Notes: generated from the letters alone by a model not told the origin. Shown: positions 28,601 through 44,400, numbered from the stretch's first letter. The stretch: 64,000 nucleotides of DNA from Eledone cirrhosa (GCA_964016885.1 OZ024740.1:201933696-201997695); one strand, 5' to 3'. Numbers and translations are program-made.

Positions 28601-31600
28601 GGTAATTAAGGTGTTGTGGTACTAACATATAATTTAAGATGTACCTTAAATCAATTTAGCTGAAAACTAACAAGAAAAACTGATGCAGTGAGTGTTGCTG
28701 GCTGTTCTCCACAGCAATGATTTCACCATCTTGTCCATAAAGCACAGATATACTGCCCAGCCATGGGGGTAGAGTTTGCCCCCTCCTTTCCCAATTTACT
28801 TGTGTATATAGTAAAAATTTTACTGCACAGCTTCACCCTTCCATTACCATATTTCTAATGAAGGACACTGAATTTCAAAATAATTAAGAGATTTATCAAT
28901 ATAATTATATCATTAATTATTAAGTGATTGGAACCTAATTCAATGGTTCTTACATAAAATTATGACGTAAGGTTTTTAGACTAATTTAAATATTTTCAAA
29001 TAAACAAGTTTGTATCATAGAAACAACGGCAGTTTCGTATCGAGGAGTCAATGATGTATAAGCAGTATTGAAATGGAATATATTGGTTTGTTGTGAATGA
29101 GAAGAAGAAATCTAACATTTCAGACATAACCCTATATTGGAGAGAGAGGAGCTGTTATCTCATGGTACTGAATAAATAGAATGGGTGTAATGAGAGACAC
29201 AGAGTAGAGAAAATAGGGGGAAATGTGAAGTAAAACGTGCCGAAAAGGGAGATGATCAACAAGACTGGTAAATTTGTAAAACCAGAATGGTAGAATGAAA
29301 GACTGCTTTTTTTGTTTTAACTGGCTTAATGAGAAGAGGAGGGTAGCACCCATAACTCTTGTTCTAACATATAATCCATACAAATGTAATATAGTCACAA
29401 TCCCTTACTATTAACAATATACTGAATCATCATATCAATTAATTTGTGACTATCTGTATTAACTGCGAAGGCATGTGGCTTAGCGGTTAGAGTGTTTGTC
29501 ATGGGTCTTGTCTTATTCCAGAACTGGACATTGTATTGTGTTCTTAAGCAAGGTGCTTCATTTCTTCTTCTTGTTTTTATGATTGGACTGGGGTCCATAT
29601 TAAAACACCCAAGATACCACCTCTGAGATAGAGCCTCTTATAAGGCCAGAGAACCTGCATAAGTGTGAGCTGTAAATTTCATTTTTTTTTTTTCTCAATA
29701 TGATTGTTATATTATTAAATTGACCCAAATTCTTGAAGATGATAGTCTTTCATTAGAAATATAGTACAAAAGGGGTAATATACTTTATTTAACATTTCTT
29801 ATCCACCCTTTTTTCTCTTCCTCCCTCCTTATTCTCTCTCTTACACTCTTTCTTCCCCCTCTCCCTTACTCTCTTTCTCTTTTAATGTTATTTTCCTCTC
29901 TCTCTCTCTCTAGTGGTCATATAGCAGAACGTGTCAATCTGCGCTACTTTCTCACCACTGGTATGATCCTCAGTGGTATTTTAACTGCTGCATTTGGTTT
30001 TGGTTATTTCTTCAACATCCATGTAATTGCTTATTACATCGTTGTACAGGTAACTATATATAGTCTTATATTCTTTCATTGGTTTCAGTCATATACTGTG
30101 CCTATGCAGGAACATCACCTTAATCTTTAGCATGCTAGAAATTTTTATGAATTGTTTCCCTTGACACTGCATTATGTATTAAGGGGAGATTACTCTATTG
30201 GTGACTTATTGCACCTGGAGCATCCAGAAGGTTAAAGTCAAATCAATTATATCGAATCTACTACTTACTTTTTCAAGACTGGAACATATTTTATGGAACT
30301 GTTAAGTTATAGGACATATATACAGTCACATACACAATTGTAAACACTGACATTAGCACACACTCACTTTCCTGACATTTGTGCATTATTCTATGTACTA
30401 TACATTCACCTTTGATGAGTTGTGCACCTGATCACTGTACACAATAATTTTCATTATTATTATTATATACATACAAACAACAGACTTCTGCAGTTTCTAT
30501 CTACCAAATTTCACTCACCAGACATTCTACCAAACAACAGACTTCTACCAAATTTCACTCACCAGACATTGGTCAATTTGAATCTATAGTAGAAGGCACG
30601 TAAAGTATAGTGCTGTGGAACTGAGCATGAAAGTGTTTATATTTATCCAGTACACCCTGTGAGGTGATTGGCAACAGGAAGGGCACCCCACCGTAGAAAC
30701 TATGCCAAAAAACAGTTGAGAGGACCCTTCTATTTTGTCACTGCAAGACAAATTCTCCAGTGTTGGTGTTAAGAAAGGCATCCAGTTGTAAAAAGCTTGA
30801 ACAAAGGGTTGGGAGGTCCTTTCATTTGTTTCAAGGAGATGACAACTTCCTTAATGTTGGTGGTCTACATGATAAATGCACCCAGTATACGCTGTAAAGT
30901 GGTTGATGATAGGAAGGACATCCAGCTATGGAAAGTTTGCCAAGAAAAGAGTTGGGAAAACTTGTATCAAAGACATGACCTTTCTCATGCTGGTGCACTC
31001 AATAGAGTGTGAGACCATACATAAGCATAATGCAGACCTGTCCAACCCTTGCTAACAGGGAAAACGGATGTTAAACAATGATGATTTTGATGATGATAAA
31101 AATCTTCTATTGTAATTTTATTTAAGAATGTTTGTTTTGTTCCAAATTCTATATAAATAATGAGAAAATTATTAATGTTACTAAACCCCTCCATATTCAT
31201 GATTACTTTCAAAAGGGTTTGAAAATCATTATTAGAAATAAGGAAACAAAAGAAGGTTAAATCAGGTAACAGATTAAGCCTACCACCCACAATATCTTTA
31301 TGTGGAGCTAGATAAACTATTAAATCATGGCAGCAGTGCTATCACATTACAGAGTGTACCAAATGTATTTTATTGTGAATACCTGTTCATTATTATTAGT
31401 ATTGTTTAATTTTGCCTTTCATCCTTACGAGGTCGATAAAATAAAGTACTAGTAATGCACTGGGTAATTGCTGGCCTTGTGCCAAAAGTAGAAACAATTA
31501 TTGTTTCCATATTCCATACTTAGATAAAAGTGCAATGTTTGTTATTGTTTGTGCCAGGTCAGACCTATTATCAAATGTATGTTTTTGCCATCATCACAAA

Positions 31601-34600
31601 CATTTTTTCAGACAAAGTGTGGGCACAGACATGACTGTATGGTTAAAAAGTTTGCTTCACAACCATGTAGTTTCAGGTTTCATCACACTGCATAGCACAT
31701 TGTGTATGTGTCCACCTTACAGGCTGAACCATAGAAACCATGCCAAATATGGAACTTTTAAGTTAGACATGGTTCCTCAACCAGTCTAATTTCAGACCAT
31801 GACAGCCTAACCAACCCAGCATGGAAAGCAGACATAAAATTATGATGATGTACAGACATGGTTGCTACCATAAATAATTGTTTCTACTTTTGGCACAAGG
31901 CCAGCAATTTCCCAGTACATTACTGTTACTTTATTTTATCGACCCTGTAAGGATGAAAGACCATAAATAATACACAAAGACCCTAATGGAATTTTCTATC
32001 AGGGGGTCCATGCAAACTTACTCTGCCTCAGTATGTTTCTTTTAAAAAGTCAAAAATAATATTGTAAAACTAAAATAGCATTTCGTATGATAATTGAATT
32101 TATAACTTATAATTTTTTAATCTTAATTTTCAGGTATTTTGTGGTTTATTTCAAGCAACAGGATGGCCCAGTGTCGTTACATACATGGGAAATTGGTTTG
32201 GTAAGGGGAAGTAAGTAGAATCAGTGTTATTCATAAATTTATTATTACAGGTGGAAACATGGCTGTGTGGTTAGAGCCAGAGTTATCGTATATTTCTTGT
32301 TTATGATATGAAAAATTTTGAACTAAAATTAAGGGTAAAAATAGGGGAGTGCTGTTATTATACCTGAGTACACCTTTTCAGAAATCTTTACTGAGTTTTA
32401 AAATATAGTATAATAATATAATTGTTTCTACTTTTGGCACAAGGCCAGCAATTACCCCAGTGCATTACTGGTACTTTATTTTATCGACCCCATAAGGATG
32501 AAAGGCAAAGTTAACCTCGGCGGGATTTGAACTCAGACCATAAAGGGCCGTAACTCTTTGCTGCAAAGCATGGCGTCCAACCCTCTACCGATACTGCCAA
32601 TAATATAATGAAAATTATTGTGTACAGTGCTCAGGTGCACTACCTTTAGCATTTACATTACTCTATATTTACTATTGTATTTCCACAGTAAAGGTTTTAT
32701 CTCATATAATTATCTTACATAATATCAAAGCTACGAGATTTTGATGATGTTATTTTTTTTTAAAACAATACCTTAATATTAATATGAGCGGCCGGTTATG
32801 GCCAGTTTAAACAGAAAGAGGTGAGAGAATTCTGGCCGGATACAGCTAGTTTAAATGCTAAAGGGTTAATGGGTTATTTACTCAAGTTTATTTCCAAGTT
32901 ATTATGAAGTCCTTAAGACTCTAATGAATATTTATGCTAGATCAGAGGATATATTTGAGGATTTAGGGTAAACTTAAGGTAGATACAATTACTGCCTTAG
33001 CTGAGAAAAGAATGAATTGTGAACACTTCGCAATTCACTCTTCTCGCAGTTAAGGTTTCTAATTAAAAATGGTAGCTATATATACCTTAAGTTTAACCTA
33101 AACTTTAATACTCTGTCTGTTTTAATTCCAGCCGTGGTTTAATAATGGGAATCTGGAATTCTCATACATCAGTAGGAAATATTCTTGGTTCTGTTATCGC
33201 TGGAGAATTTGTTGAAACCAACTGGGGATGGTCTTTTGTTGTTCCTGGTATAATTATTGGTGTCATGGGTGTATTTGCCTTTCTCTTTATGGTCCACAGT
33301 AAGTACAATGTTTCCTAGAATGTTCTTCGTTGACAATATTTTTATTATGTGGATACAGGATGGCTGTATGGTTAAGAAGTTTGCTTCACACTCAATAGGT
33401 CCACCGTTTGATCTCCGTGCATGAAATCTTGGGCAAGAGTCAAACTGGATTGATGGAAACTGTTTGGAAGTGTGCCAGATGGACTGTACTTGTTATTCAA
33501 AGGTCCAGCCTTGTAACAGCTTGTGTCATGCTGAATCTCCCTGAGAACTATGTTAAAATTACACATGTCTGTGAAATGTTCAATCACTTACACCTTTAAT
33601 ACAAGATTGTGTGTACTGGTAATTCTAAGGGCCAGTTTTGTCACACCTTGTGTCATGCTGAATCTCCCTGAGAATTATGTTTAAGTTACACATGTCTGTG
33701 AAATGCTCAACCACTTAAACATTAATTTCACAGGTAGGCTGTTCTGAACACCTGGAACACTCATCCTTGTAACAGTCACTTATCCATTTTATTTAACTTC
33801 ATCTAAATGGATGATTGCATTGATGATGTTTTAAATCTTTGAGTCATCAAGTTATATCTTTGTTTTATGAGATGCTTTTTAAAAATACAAGGGTCTTTGC
33901 AGTAATGTAATTCGATAGAGTGCGTAGCTCGGAGATCAGAGAGTCACTCCAGGTAGAGCCACTACTTCTCCGAATTGACAGATCACAGCTCCAATACTAT
34001 GGGCTTGTGGTTAGAATGTCTCAGGAAAGAATCGCTGGACAGATTTGATGAACAAAACCAACCAGCAGGTGACCCAGGGGTAGACCCCGAGCAAGATGTT
34101 TGGGTTACATCCATGAACTTGGCTGGTTTTGCTTGGGGCTCCAGCCAGATCAGTTGGAGACGGTTGCTTCTGACAGGACCCACTGGAAGGAGTTGCTTGA
34201 GGACTCTGCCTCCACGACACTCTCAAGAATAAGTGGGTGAAGAAGAAGAATTTATTTGACTGGGATAACTATGTGGTTAAAAACTTCTCTTCGCAACTGC
34301 ATAGTTTAGGATTCATTCCAACAGCATGTCATCTGGAGCAAGTCTTCTATTATAGCCTCAGGTTGACCAATACCTTGTCACTAAAATTTCATAGATGAAA
34401 CTGCAGAAGCCTGTTGTTTAAATGTGTATGTCTGTTCATGTCCTATAATGGATCAATAAAATAAATACCAAGCTTGAAAAAATATGTACTTCAATCAATA
34501 TGATTGACTCTATCCCCTTAACCCTTTACTATTGTATTTTTGTGGTAAAGGCTTTATCTCACATAAAATTGAATCTATGAGATTTTGATATTATTTATTT

Positions 34601-37600
34601 TGAGAACAATACCTTAACATCAGTATGAGTGGCCAGTTATGGCCGGTTTGGACAGAGAGGGGTGAGAATTCTGGCTGGATACAGTTAGTTTAAACTATAA
34701 AAAGTTAAGGCATTGCTCTATAATGGCCACAGTCTAATGACTAAAATTATTAAAAGTGTAAATTATCACTTTGTTTAATTATATATTTAAAATAAATTTC
34801 AGAACCTGAATTTGTTGGCTGTACTCCTCCAGATGTTGCCTGTACTCCTGCAGATGTAAGTTGGTTTATTTATAACATATTACTTATTTTGGTACCATAT
34901 GTTTTTATTGTTTAATCAGGAAGCGAAAGGCAGTGCCCATGATTCATTAAAGGGCCTTCGAGATTGATGGGAGGGTGTTAAACTGGACAACATATTAGGT
35001 CTGTCACACAAGTAGACCCCAATCTACCTCTTCCTGCGCTCTCATTCTGCCAATCTACTGCTTTAGATTGGTACTTTATTTGATCACTCCTTGAAAAGAT
35101 GAAAAGGCAGAGCTGGCCTTGGTTGCAACATCTAGTCTCCTGTGAGCTCTAGGCATCTATCTAAACAACCCTATTGTTGCTGTTTTATATGACAGTTACA
35201 GTGTGTAATTAACCTGCCTCCCTTGACCCTCTGTAGGTACAATCAGCATATGCTTTGTTGCATGTCTGTGTTTTTCATATCTTTGTATCTATCCATTTAA
35301 TTTCACCTGTGTTACAGTTGATAAAGCTATAAGTTAATATAGTTCATGCAGAGGCCATGAAATCAAATACAATGAAGCACATTTAGTATTATTGTGGTAT
35401 GGTAAATAAATATATATACATATACACCAGGTCTGAACACAAAGGAACCAAACTCCCACTGTCACTGCCTCCGTCTCTCCTGCTCTCGCCATCTTTCACT
35501 ATTATAAGCAAATGGAGGCCTATGTGATGGCTGCCCCCATGGCCCTGACGGACAGAATAAAGAAGGTGTTTCCCCAGAGGATGGTGAGGAAGACGCGCTG
35601 GAAGAGCGATTTCAGTTTGCGAGGCTCACACCTGTAAGTAGCCAACTCTGTGCCAATGGTGGTGAGTAGAGAGGTGGTCCTAGGGCCAAGGACACCAGAA
35701 GTCTCCACTGTTACAGGCTCGAATACAAACCTGTCGGAGAGTGACCGATATTTGGAGAGTCTACCCTCCTTGGCCCGAAGTGCAGCAGAACCTGGGTTAG
35801 TCGCAGACTGCACCAGGTTGCCACTGGAGAATGTCTCACTACATGTGGCATCCCAGATGAGGGATTTACAACCATGGAATGGGAAGATGGTCATACTGTC
35901 TGGCCTTTTGCCATCCCTTCAGTCCAACCCTGCTGGCTTCAGCTGGGAGAGAAAGCTTGCACCATCCACGCCATGCTTTGTGACCTCAAAAGCTATGTTA
36001 TAACAGGAACTGCAAGTGTAATTATGGCACTATTTTTGGCATACATTATTACTATTTTCTTTTTTCAAATGTGTGCTGTCATTGTATTACCGAGCTCAGC
36101 TCTGTATACCTTAGGTATATTCAGTGTCATGTCTGTGGTGGTGTTGTTTCCATTGTATTGAAAGTATTAAGTACGGTGCCTAGTAGTGCTATTTTTTGTA
36201 TTTTATGTAAATTTGTAAGTACTTGTAGGGTTTCTTTGTTTATTATTTATATTTGTATTATTATTGTTGTGTTGTCCTTAATGTTATACTTTGTGTCAAC
36301 TCTTGTGGTTATTAAAGAAAGCATTATTATTGTTGTTGTAGAAACTCAAGGATGGAGATCTTCAGCCTTCAGATACAGAGGTTTGTATAATATTTAATAT
36401 TTAATTTGAAATTATTTCTATCTTATATTGTACACTCTGAGTTTGTTTACCTTGTTTTACCATCCAGCATCTTTAGCAGGGAGAATTATTTTATGAATTG
36501 CTTCCCTTGACACTGCATTATATATTAAGGGGAGATTACTCTATTGGTGACATGATGTACCTAGAGCACCCAGAAGATTAACATATATTTGAATGAATAA
36601 AAAAGAAGAATTTCTTTATTAACTACAAAAGGTTTACAAAAAACATTGTAAGAACAGTACCATACAACAGCTTGGTTTTGTGTAAAAATGAGAAATAACA
36701 AAAACAAAAGGTAATAAATTTTTAAGCAAAGAAAAATTCCCCGTTAGGAAGGAGACATTCAAGGGCTGCTCATGGAAAAAACCCACAAAAAGCCATAATC
36801 ACCTTGACTACTGTGACAAGTACCTTCTCCAAGTTGTTCTCCTCCAATTTTCAGGTGCATACTCAAAGTTCACTCAGACGATGTTCTCCACTGTCATCCC
36901 CATTTCAACAATTTTGTTTCCATCTCCCCCCTCTTAATTTCCTTTTCAAGTGAAACTTAAAAATGTCTATAAAGGCTTGTATAAAGAAAAAAGTGTCTGT
37001 CTTCAGCCCTTTTAATTTTGTCCATTATACAACCTCTTTCACCATGGCCAAAGGAAGGCAATGAGGTGATCTTTACAATGGACTCAGCTAATAGCCAATA
37101 CAGGAGTATCAGGGAGATCAAATCAGGCCACATTTGCTGCATTTAAAACAAGATAACACTAATCATCATTATTTTCATTTAGCAAATGTTTTCCCTGTTA
37201 GCAAGGGTTGGACAAGTTGTCACAAACCAAGTCAATAATCAAGCAAAGCTACTGACCTCTCAGAGGGGCCTGCATCTCGTTTACATATAATTAGTGCATT
37301 CTAGGGAATTGTCATGTCTTTGATATAGTTAGAGAGTCTCCCTGACCCTTTGTTAAACTGCTTTTCTACAGTTGGATGCCCTTCCTATCTCCAAACACTT
37401 TACAGGGTGTATAGAGCACATTTATCATGTAGATCACCAAAACTAAAGAGATTGTCATGTCTTTGACACAGCTGAAGACCACATTACAGAATGTACTGGG
37501 TACATTTTATCATGTAGACCACCAACAATAGGGAGATTGTCATACCTTTGAACCGACAGAAGGGTCCTCTTGTTCCTATTTTGGCATGGTTTCTACAGCT

Positions 37601-38435
37601 GGATGCTTTTCTTGTCACCAGCCAGTTTGCAGAATGTACTAAGTGCATTTTTTATGACACCAGTTCTAAAGAGGTTGGAATTATAGTAATGTTAATAAAA
37701 AAAATATTGCAATGTGAAGACTTTAAAATCCTATCTTTCTAGTTGTTTGTTAATCCACCTCAAAACTGATAAAAACCTCAACTTAATTTTACCAAAATTC
37801 TTCATTTTAGCTTAAATATCCCTACAAGGTTTGTTCCATGTTCACAGAATTCTCTTATTATGTATTTTCTTTGGTGTAAGGTTTGGCCAGTTAATTTGCT
37901 GCATATAAATTCTTTTGTTCTATAAATTACATATAACAGTCACATATTCCTTCATCATCATGACTATTTTATCCTCACCATCATCATTTTGTCATCACTG
38001 TCATGATAAGCAATGTTTTTTCATTCACATATGACTTTGCCAGGTCTTTAATATCTCCTTTCACTGCATGTTTTCCCACATTATTTATAAACCTCTGTCT
38101 TCTTGAATCATATCTAACCACTTTTTTATGTTGTGTTGGTCTATATCTGTGACAGGTACCTTCTTCCAGCACACTTTCTCACCTGCATGCATCTTCATCA
38201 GTTACATGATTTATATATATATACCAAAGGTCTGTGGTGCAAAGTGATTTTCTGTTGGGATTCTAATTTTATTTAACTGAATAATTCTATTTTGTGTGGT
38301 GTTTTAGATAGTTTAGGCTTAACATATTTTGTTGTTAGGTAGGGTTGTGCAAGGACAAATATATATACACACATACACACAAATATATATATAAATATAT
38401 ATCATCATTATCATCATCATTTTACGATGATGATG

Positions 38436-38486
<51 letters not shown>

Positions 38487-41400
38487 TAGTTGAACTATTT
38501 TGGCATGGTTTTTCTGATTGGTTGCTTTTCCTATCACCAAGTACATTACAGTGTAGACTGAGTGTATTTTATTGTGCCATCACCACTTGAGAAATTGTCT
38601 GTCAGGACTTCAGTGTCCCCTCTACTGTCTCCTCTACACTATATCAGTTCACTCCACTGAAATATATGACTTTGTACCTGTAATTCAAAGAACCAACCTT
38701 GTCACATACTGTGATATGCTGAATCAATCAGAGAACTATTTATTTTTTTCCCCCCCTTTTTTTTTTTGATAAGTGGAGAGATGCCGTACTGAGAAGGATC
38801 TGTCCAGCCCATGCAAGCATGGAAAAGTGGACATAAAACAATGATGAAAGGGTTGGGAAGACCCTTCAATTGTAACAAGGACATGACAATCTTCCTAGTG
38901 TTGGGGATCTATATGATAAACACACCCAGCACAGGCTATAAAGTGGTTGGTGATAGAAATGATATCCAGCCATAGAAAGCTTGATGGTGTCATGATAAAA
39001 TGAACTCGTTAGAGCATGGGACTGTATATAAGCAAGATATGGACCCCCAGCCTGTCTGAGAGGACAGTAGCCCTCCTTGAATAGATTCTGTCTGAGAGGA
39101 CAGTAACCCTGTTTGAGTACTGACTCTGTCTGAGAAGACCAGTCCAACTAGCAGGGAAAAGGGACGTTAAATGATGATGATTCTAATATAAGGTATGCTT
39201 TATATAATCAACAGGTTTACAATATGAGATACTCTTTATATTGTCAACCATGTTATTACAATATGAGCTGTGTGTGTGTGTGTGTGTTGGACATTACCAT
39301 ATAAGGTGTTCTTTATACAGTCAACCACTTCATTAAATCTATTATATCTAATGAAATAACCTTTACTTTTTCTTCTCCATTATTGTAGCCTTTAGTAGAA
39401 ACAGAAGTCAAAGAAAAGTCCAAAGCCATTGGTTTCTTTGAAGCTTTGAAAATTCCTGTGAGTAATTTCAGTTTTCTGTTTTAGAGTCTTGTTGTGTGTG
39501 TGACAGAGAGTATGTGTGTGTGTGTGTGTGTGTGTGAAGGCTTTTAATGTCATTGTTGTAATTCTTCTCCTCCTCCTCCTCTCCCCTCCCATCTTCCAAC
39601 AGAATGCTCTCATTGTTGTTGGGAACTGAAGAGATGACATCATCAAACTGCACATAGAACATCTCCTTTATCTCATCTTCAGTGTCCAAAGTTGGAGTAT
39701 AGACAGTGATGGTGATGATGGGCTGGATTCACAGAATCATTAGACATTCTGTGAAACCTATTTATTAGTTACTATATCAGCTTCTAAAGTGCACGATTGT
39801 TTCAGATTGTAAAACCTACTCCATTGAAACTCAGTTGTTCAAGAGCAATACACATCATTATCATCAGTTTTCCATGCTGGCATGGGTTGAACGGGTTGTC
39901 AGAGTCCATGACTAGACAGGTTGAGACCTTATCCTGCTCATACATTCCATATTTGGCATGGTTTTACAGCTGGATGCCTTTCCTAATTCAAACCACTTTA
40001 CAAAATGTACTGGGCGTATTTGTCATGAAACCAATGCTAACACTTTACAGGAAGTACTAGGTACATTTTCTCGTAGCACTATTACTTGAGGGGTTGTCAT
40101 ATGCTCAGCCAAACTTGATAGTCTCCTCCATCCTTTATTTCTCCATTTCATGAAAAGGTGCATTAATATTGCCCTTCCTTTAATTCATTTTCTTATATTT
40201 TTCATAGTTTTCGAAGATATTAAAAAATAAAGACATATTTGATTATTATTTAATAACAAACTGACAGAATCATTAGATCAGATTAAATGCCTTGGTATTT
40301 GATTTGGCGCATTGTACTCTGAGTTCACATCCTGTTCAGGTCAAGTTTACTTTTTATTCTTTCATGGGATGGAGTGGGGTGGGGGTTCAGTAGATTTGCA
40401 GAGTTGTTGAAGAATTAGTTCAAATCCCGCCTCTTTCTGCCAGGAGTTGTAACTTGCAGATAGTATCAGTAATGGAAAAAACCAATAAAAACATTGAGTC
40501 CTTGGTTCAGTCTGATAATTAGCTCAGTTCCTTTCTTTAGTTGCCCTTCTCAAACTCTTTGGGTGTCATTTATAGCAACAATGTTTAATTTGAAATTTTT
40601 TAATTCTTGAGTTAAAATGTGGTTCTTCTCTTTGTCTAAAACCTTCACCCTAGCATATGAGATGTAATAAAGACATGCTTGTCTCCTTTACCTTGTCAGT
40701 AATTACCAATATGTTTTCCACAGAACCTGATCTACTGGAACTCTTTTTTTCTTGGCAACATACCAATGTTGTTTCTGTCATCAACAAAGCTTTTCATTGT
40801 CAGGTATGATAAACTTCTGATAAAACTGCCTGCCTATGAGGTTCCAGCCTCAGGTTGTCACTCTCTCTTAGCATGAAACCAAGGCACCCCTCCATCAGCT
40901 GGAGAGGCCACTCTCCCTTAGCATGAAACCAAAGTAACTCTTGCACCCCTCCATCAGCTAAGTAGATGCCTCCCTCTTAGCATGAAATCAATGCAACTCT
41001 GGCATCTCTCCATGAACTGGAGAGGCTGCTCCCACACAGCATGAATCGTAGCAGTTCTTGCACCCTTCGTTCAATCAGCTTGGATGCACCTCAGAGTAGT
41101 TTGCTCTTTCCTTCTCATTCTTTTTTTTTCTCTATATTAATGACCCACATGCTATCACCTCTAACCTACATCAATTCAAAAATGTTCTTCATCATCATTG
41201 TTTAATGTTTGTTTTCCCTGCTAACAAGAGTTGTTCATCTCATCAGAAACCAGTCAGTATTTAAACAGGGCCACTGATATCTCAGATGGGTTGGGGACCC
41301 ACATCTCATACAAGCTTCCCGGTGCACAGCATCATGCCCTTATTTTGACTCAGTGGTTAGTTTGGAGGATTTTATGGTTGAGGTACATAAAAAGAACGTG

Positions 41401-44400
41401 AACCATGGCATTTTACGTAATGTTGCTGTAGTCACTACAGATAAAAAAATAATTGTTTTATTATACAGAGACTATGTAATATGATAGTTGCAGCTTGATA
41501 ACATTTTTCTCCATTTGATTGCTTGTGCAATCTATGGCTGGTTTACAAAATCGGGATTGCAGGCTGGACATTGGTTTAGCAGGGGTTATGAGTTCAGGTT
41601 TACAGTGTTTCCTGAGTATCTTATGATTTAAAGCAATGTAAGAGTTTTGTTTATGGGTTAGGGCAATAACTGCTCTTATTTACATATATATATTTGCATA
41701 CTGTATTGATTACTCTGATGAGCCAGAAGCTCAACAAATCCCATGCTCTATTGAGTGCAGTTTATCATGGCACCAGTACTAGAGAAGGCATGTCTTTGAC
41801 ACAGCTAAAAAGTCCTCCTGACCCTTTGTTTGGCAGGTTTTCTATGGCCGGATGCAGTTCCTATCACCAACCACTTCACACTGTGTTCTGGGGGTGTTTA
41901 TTGCGTAGATCACCAACACTAGAGAGGCTGTCATATCCCTAACACAACTAAAGTGTCCTCTTTTAACATGGTTTCTACAGTAGGATGCCCCTCGTATTGC
42001 TAAACACCTTACAGATTGTACTGAGTGCAACTTTCAAGGTACCAGCACACAACTAAAAACTCTTTTCTACCCAAAGGTAGTGTGAGGGTATGTCATAGAT
42101 GTGTGCCAAATCTGGAAGGATTTAACAGGATGGAGGATGGTAAGTGGGAGGGGTGAGCTCCAACAGCTACTAAAAGGTTGTGACTAACATGTCAAGATTT
42201 TAGAGGAGTGGTCCTATGTAGAATGGAAGGGAGTGACCCTAGACAGGTTACGCATGTTATAATTAAGGAGTGGTGGGGTTGATCCCAGATAGAATAGAAG
42301 TTGGGATGTACCGTGGGACTGTGACTAGCTACTATGAAACAGCTTAAGCTAAGTCGTCTGGCAGGAAATCCCTATAATAATAATAATAGTTTTCTTTATT
42401 GACCACAAAGGGTTTACATAAAGGAAAACATTAAGGACAGCACAGGATGGTACAATGTGGGTTTCTGCGTGTAAAAATCAGTATAAAACAAAAACAAAGG
42501 ATTTAACAAAAAAATAGAAACAAAAGAAATTTCTCCAATAGGGGGGAGACTTCTGAGGGTTACTCCTGGAGAAAACCCACAAAAGTCACAGTCACCCTGA
42601 CTACCAGGGCAAGTGTCCTCTCCCAAATGTCCTCCCTCAATCTACAGGAACACACTAAGAGCAAGTCCATTCACTCAGGCCATTCTCACCTCTTTAAACA
42701 AATTGCTTTGAAAGCAGCACTTCCTTCTCCACCCTGATTTTCCTCTTCAAGTGAAACCTGAAGAAGTTAATCGGGGTCGCTGAAAAGGAAAGTACTTGCC
42801 TTCAGCCCTTTCAGACGTGTCCACCATAAGACCTCTTTCGCCATGGCCACCAGACAGACAAAAACAGCCTGCCCTTCTTGAATAATAATACATATATATA
42901 TAAAGTATATTGTCTTTCATGTTATGAATATATCCTATCTTTACTGTTGTTTTTTTTTAATTCACCTCCAAATTTTTATATTTCTGTTTGTTTCTATTGT
43001 ATTCTAGGGTGTTGTGGAATTTTCGCTGTGTCTATTCTTTGCCAAATTAATCAGCTATACATTCCTATACTGGCTACCAAACTTCATCAAATATAAAAGT
43101 AAGTGTTTGGGTTTTTTTATATTCAACGATTCCATCTGTGGCCTTATGGCTGTGTCAGAAATTGTACTAAATAGAACTTAGAATTGAGAAGTTCTCTTTA
43201 CAATGATAGATTACCAGGTTCAATCCCACTATGTGGCATCTTCAACAAATGAGTTGACCCAAGCCTTGTGAATGAAATCGGGTAGACAGAAACTATTTAG
43301 ATGCCCTTTGGATGAATTGTACCTGTAATTCAAAGGGATGTTTGAATGAGATATGATCCTCTGATCTATCTTGGAAGGCTGTTTGCCTAAAAACTAATTC
43401 AGACTGTAATAACCTGTCCAACTCATGCCAGCATGAAAAGCAGAGATTTGATCCACTGATCTATCTTGGAAGGCTGTTTCTCTAAGAACTAATTCAGACT
43501 GTAATAACCTGTCCAACTCATGCCAGCATGAAAAGCAGAGATTTGATCCACTGATCTATCTTGGAAGGCTGTTTCTCTAAGAACTAATTCAGACTGTAAT
43601 AACCTGTCCAACTCATGCCAGCATGGAAAGCAGAAATAAAATGAAGATGAATTAGTGGGCAGTTATAAAGGAAAAAAATAAAACCTGAAACATTATAAAA
43701 TTTAATTTCCACTCTATTATTCTAACTATATATTCTACTGTACTTGATCATGCCTTCCAGCTTCAAATATCTATAAAATAAGCACCAGTTATATATTAGG
43801 GATAGTTCAGTCAACTTCTTGTGTTTAATCAAAAATACTCATTTCTGTTTCATTTTGTTTCATCTTATTTTCCCTTCAGCTCATTATGATGCTGAGCAAG
43901 CTGCCAATTTATCAACATTCTTTGACATTGGTGGCATCATAGGTAAGTAGTGACCCTATTTCCTTTTTAGATCCTACATCAATACTATAGCATGGGCCCT
44001 TGACTCTGAATGGAGTCATTGGGGTGTTGTAGCGACTCGTGGCATATCTTGGGCATTTAAACCTGTCAGAGGCTTGTCACTCTCCAGGTCTGAACACTGC
44101 CAATTTCATGCAGAGAGAGAGCAAGCGAGAAAGAGAAAACAGAAGAATTGACCCCAGTACTTGATTGGTACTTTATTTATCTTCCTCTAAAGGATGAAAA
44201 GCAAAGTTGAGTGTGGTGGGATTTAAACTTAGAATGTAGAGAACCAGAATAAAATATCTCAGAGCATTCTATCTAAGGTTGGCAACGTGGCAATAAAAGT
44301 TCAACTGAATGAAAAAAAAAGGTTGCGTTAAATTCTTACGTCGGGGTCACCACTTTAGCAGTTTTAGTTATTAAGTAGTCGTGGTCGCCACTTTAGCAGG

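Noticed and set aside
38384..38430. CRISPR-like short repeats (atcatcatt...)
   Set aside because: Simple microsatellite in an animal genome; no spacers.
40724..40803. Exon-like segment with AG/GT borders and an open frame (NLIYWNSFFLGNIPMLFL...)
   Set aside because: The family has no residues between exons 10 and 11 (KIP|GVVEF), and 80 nt would shift the frame to a stop in exon 11. At most a rare poison exon.
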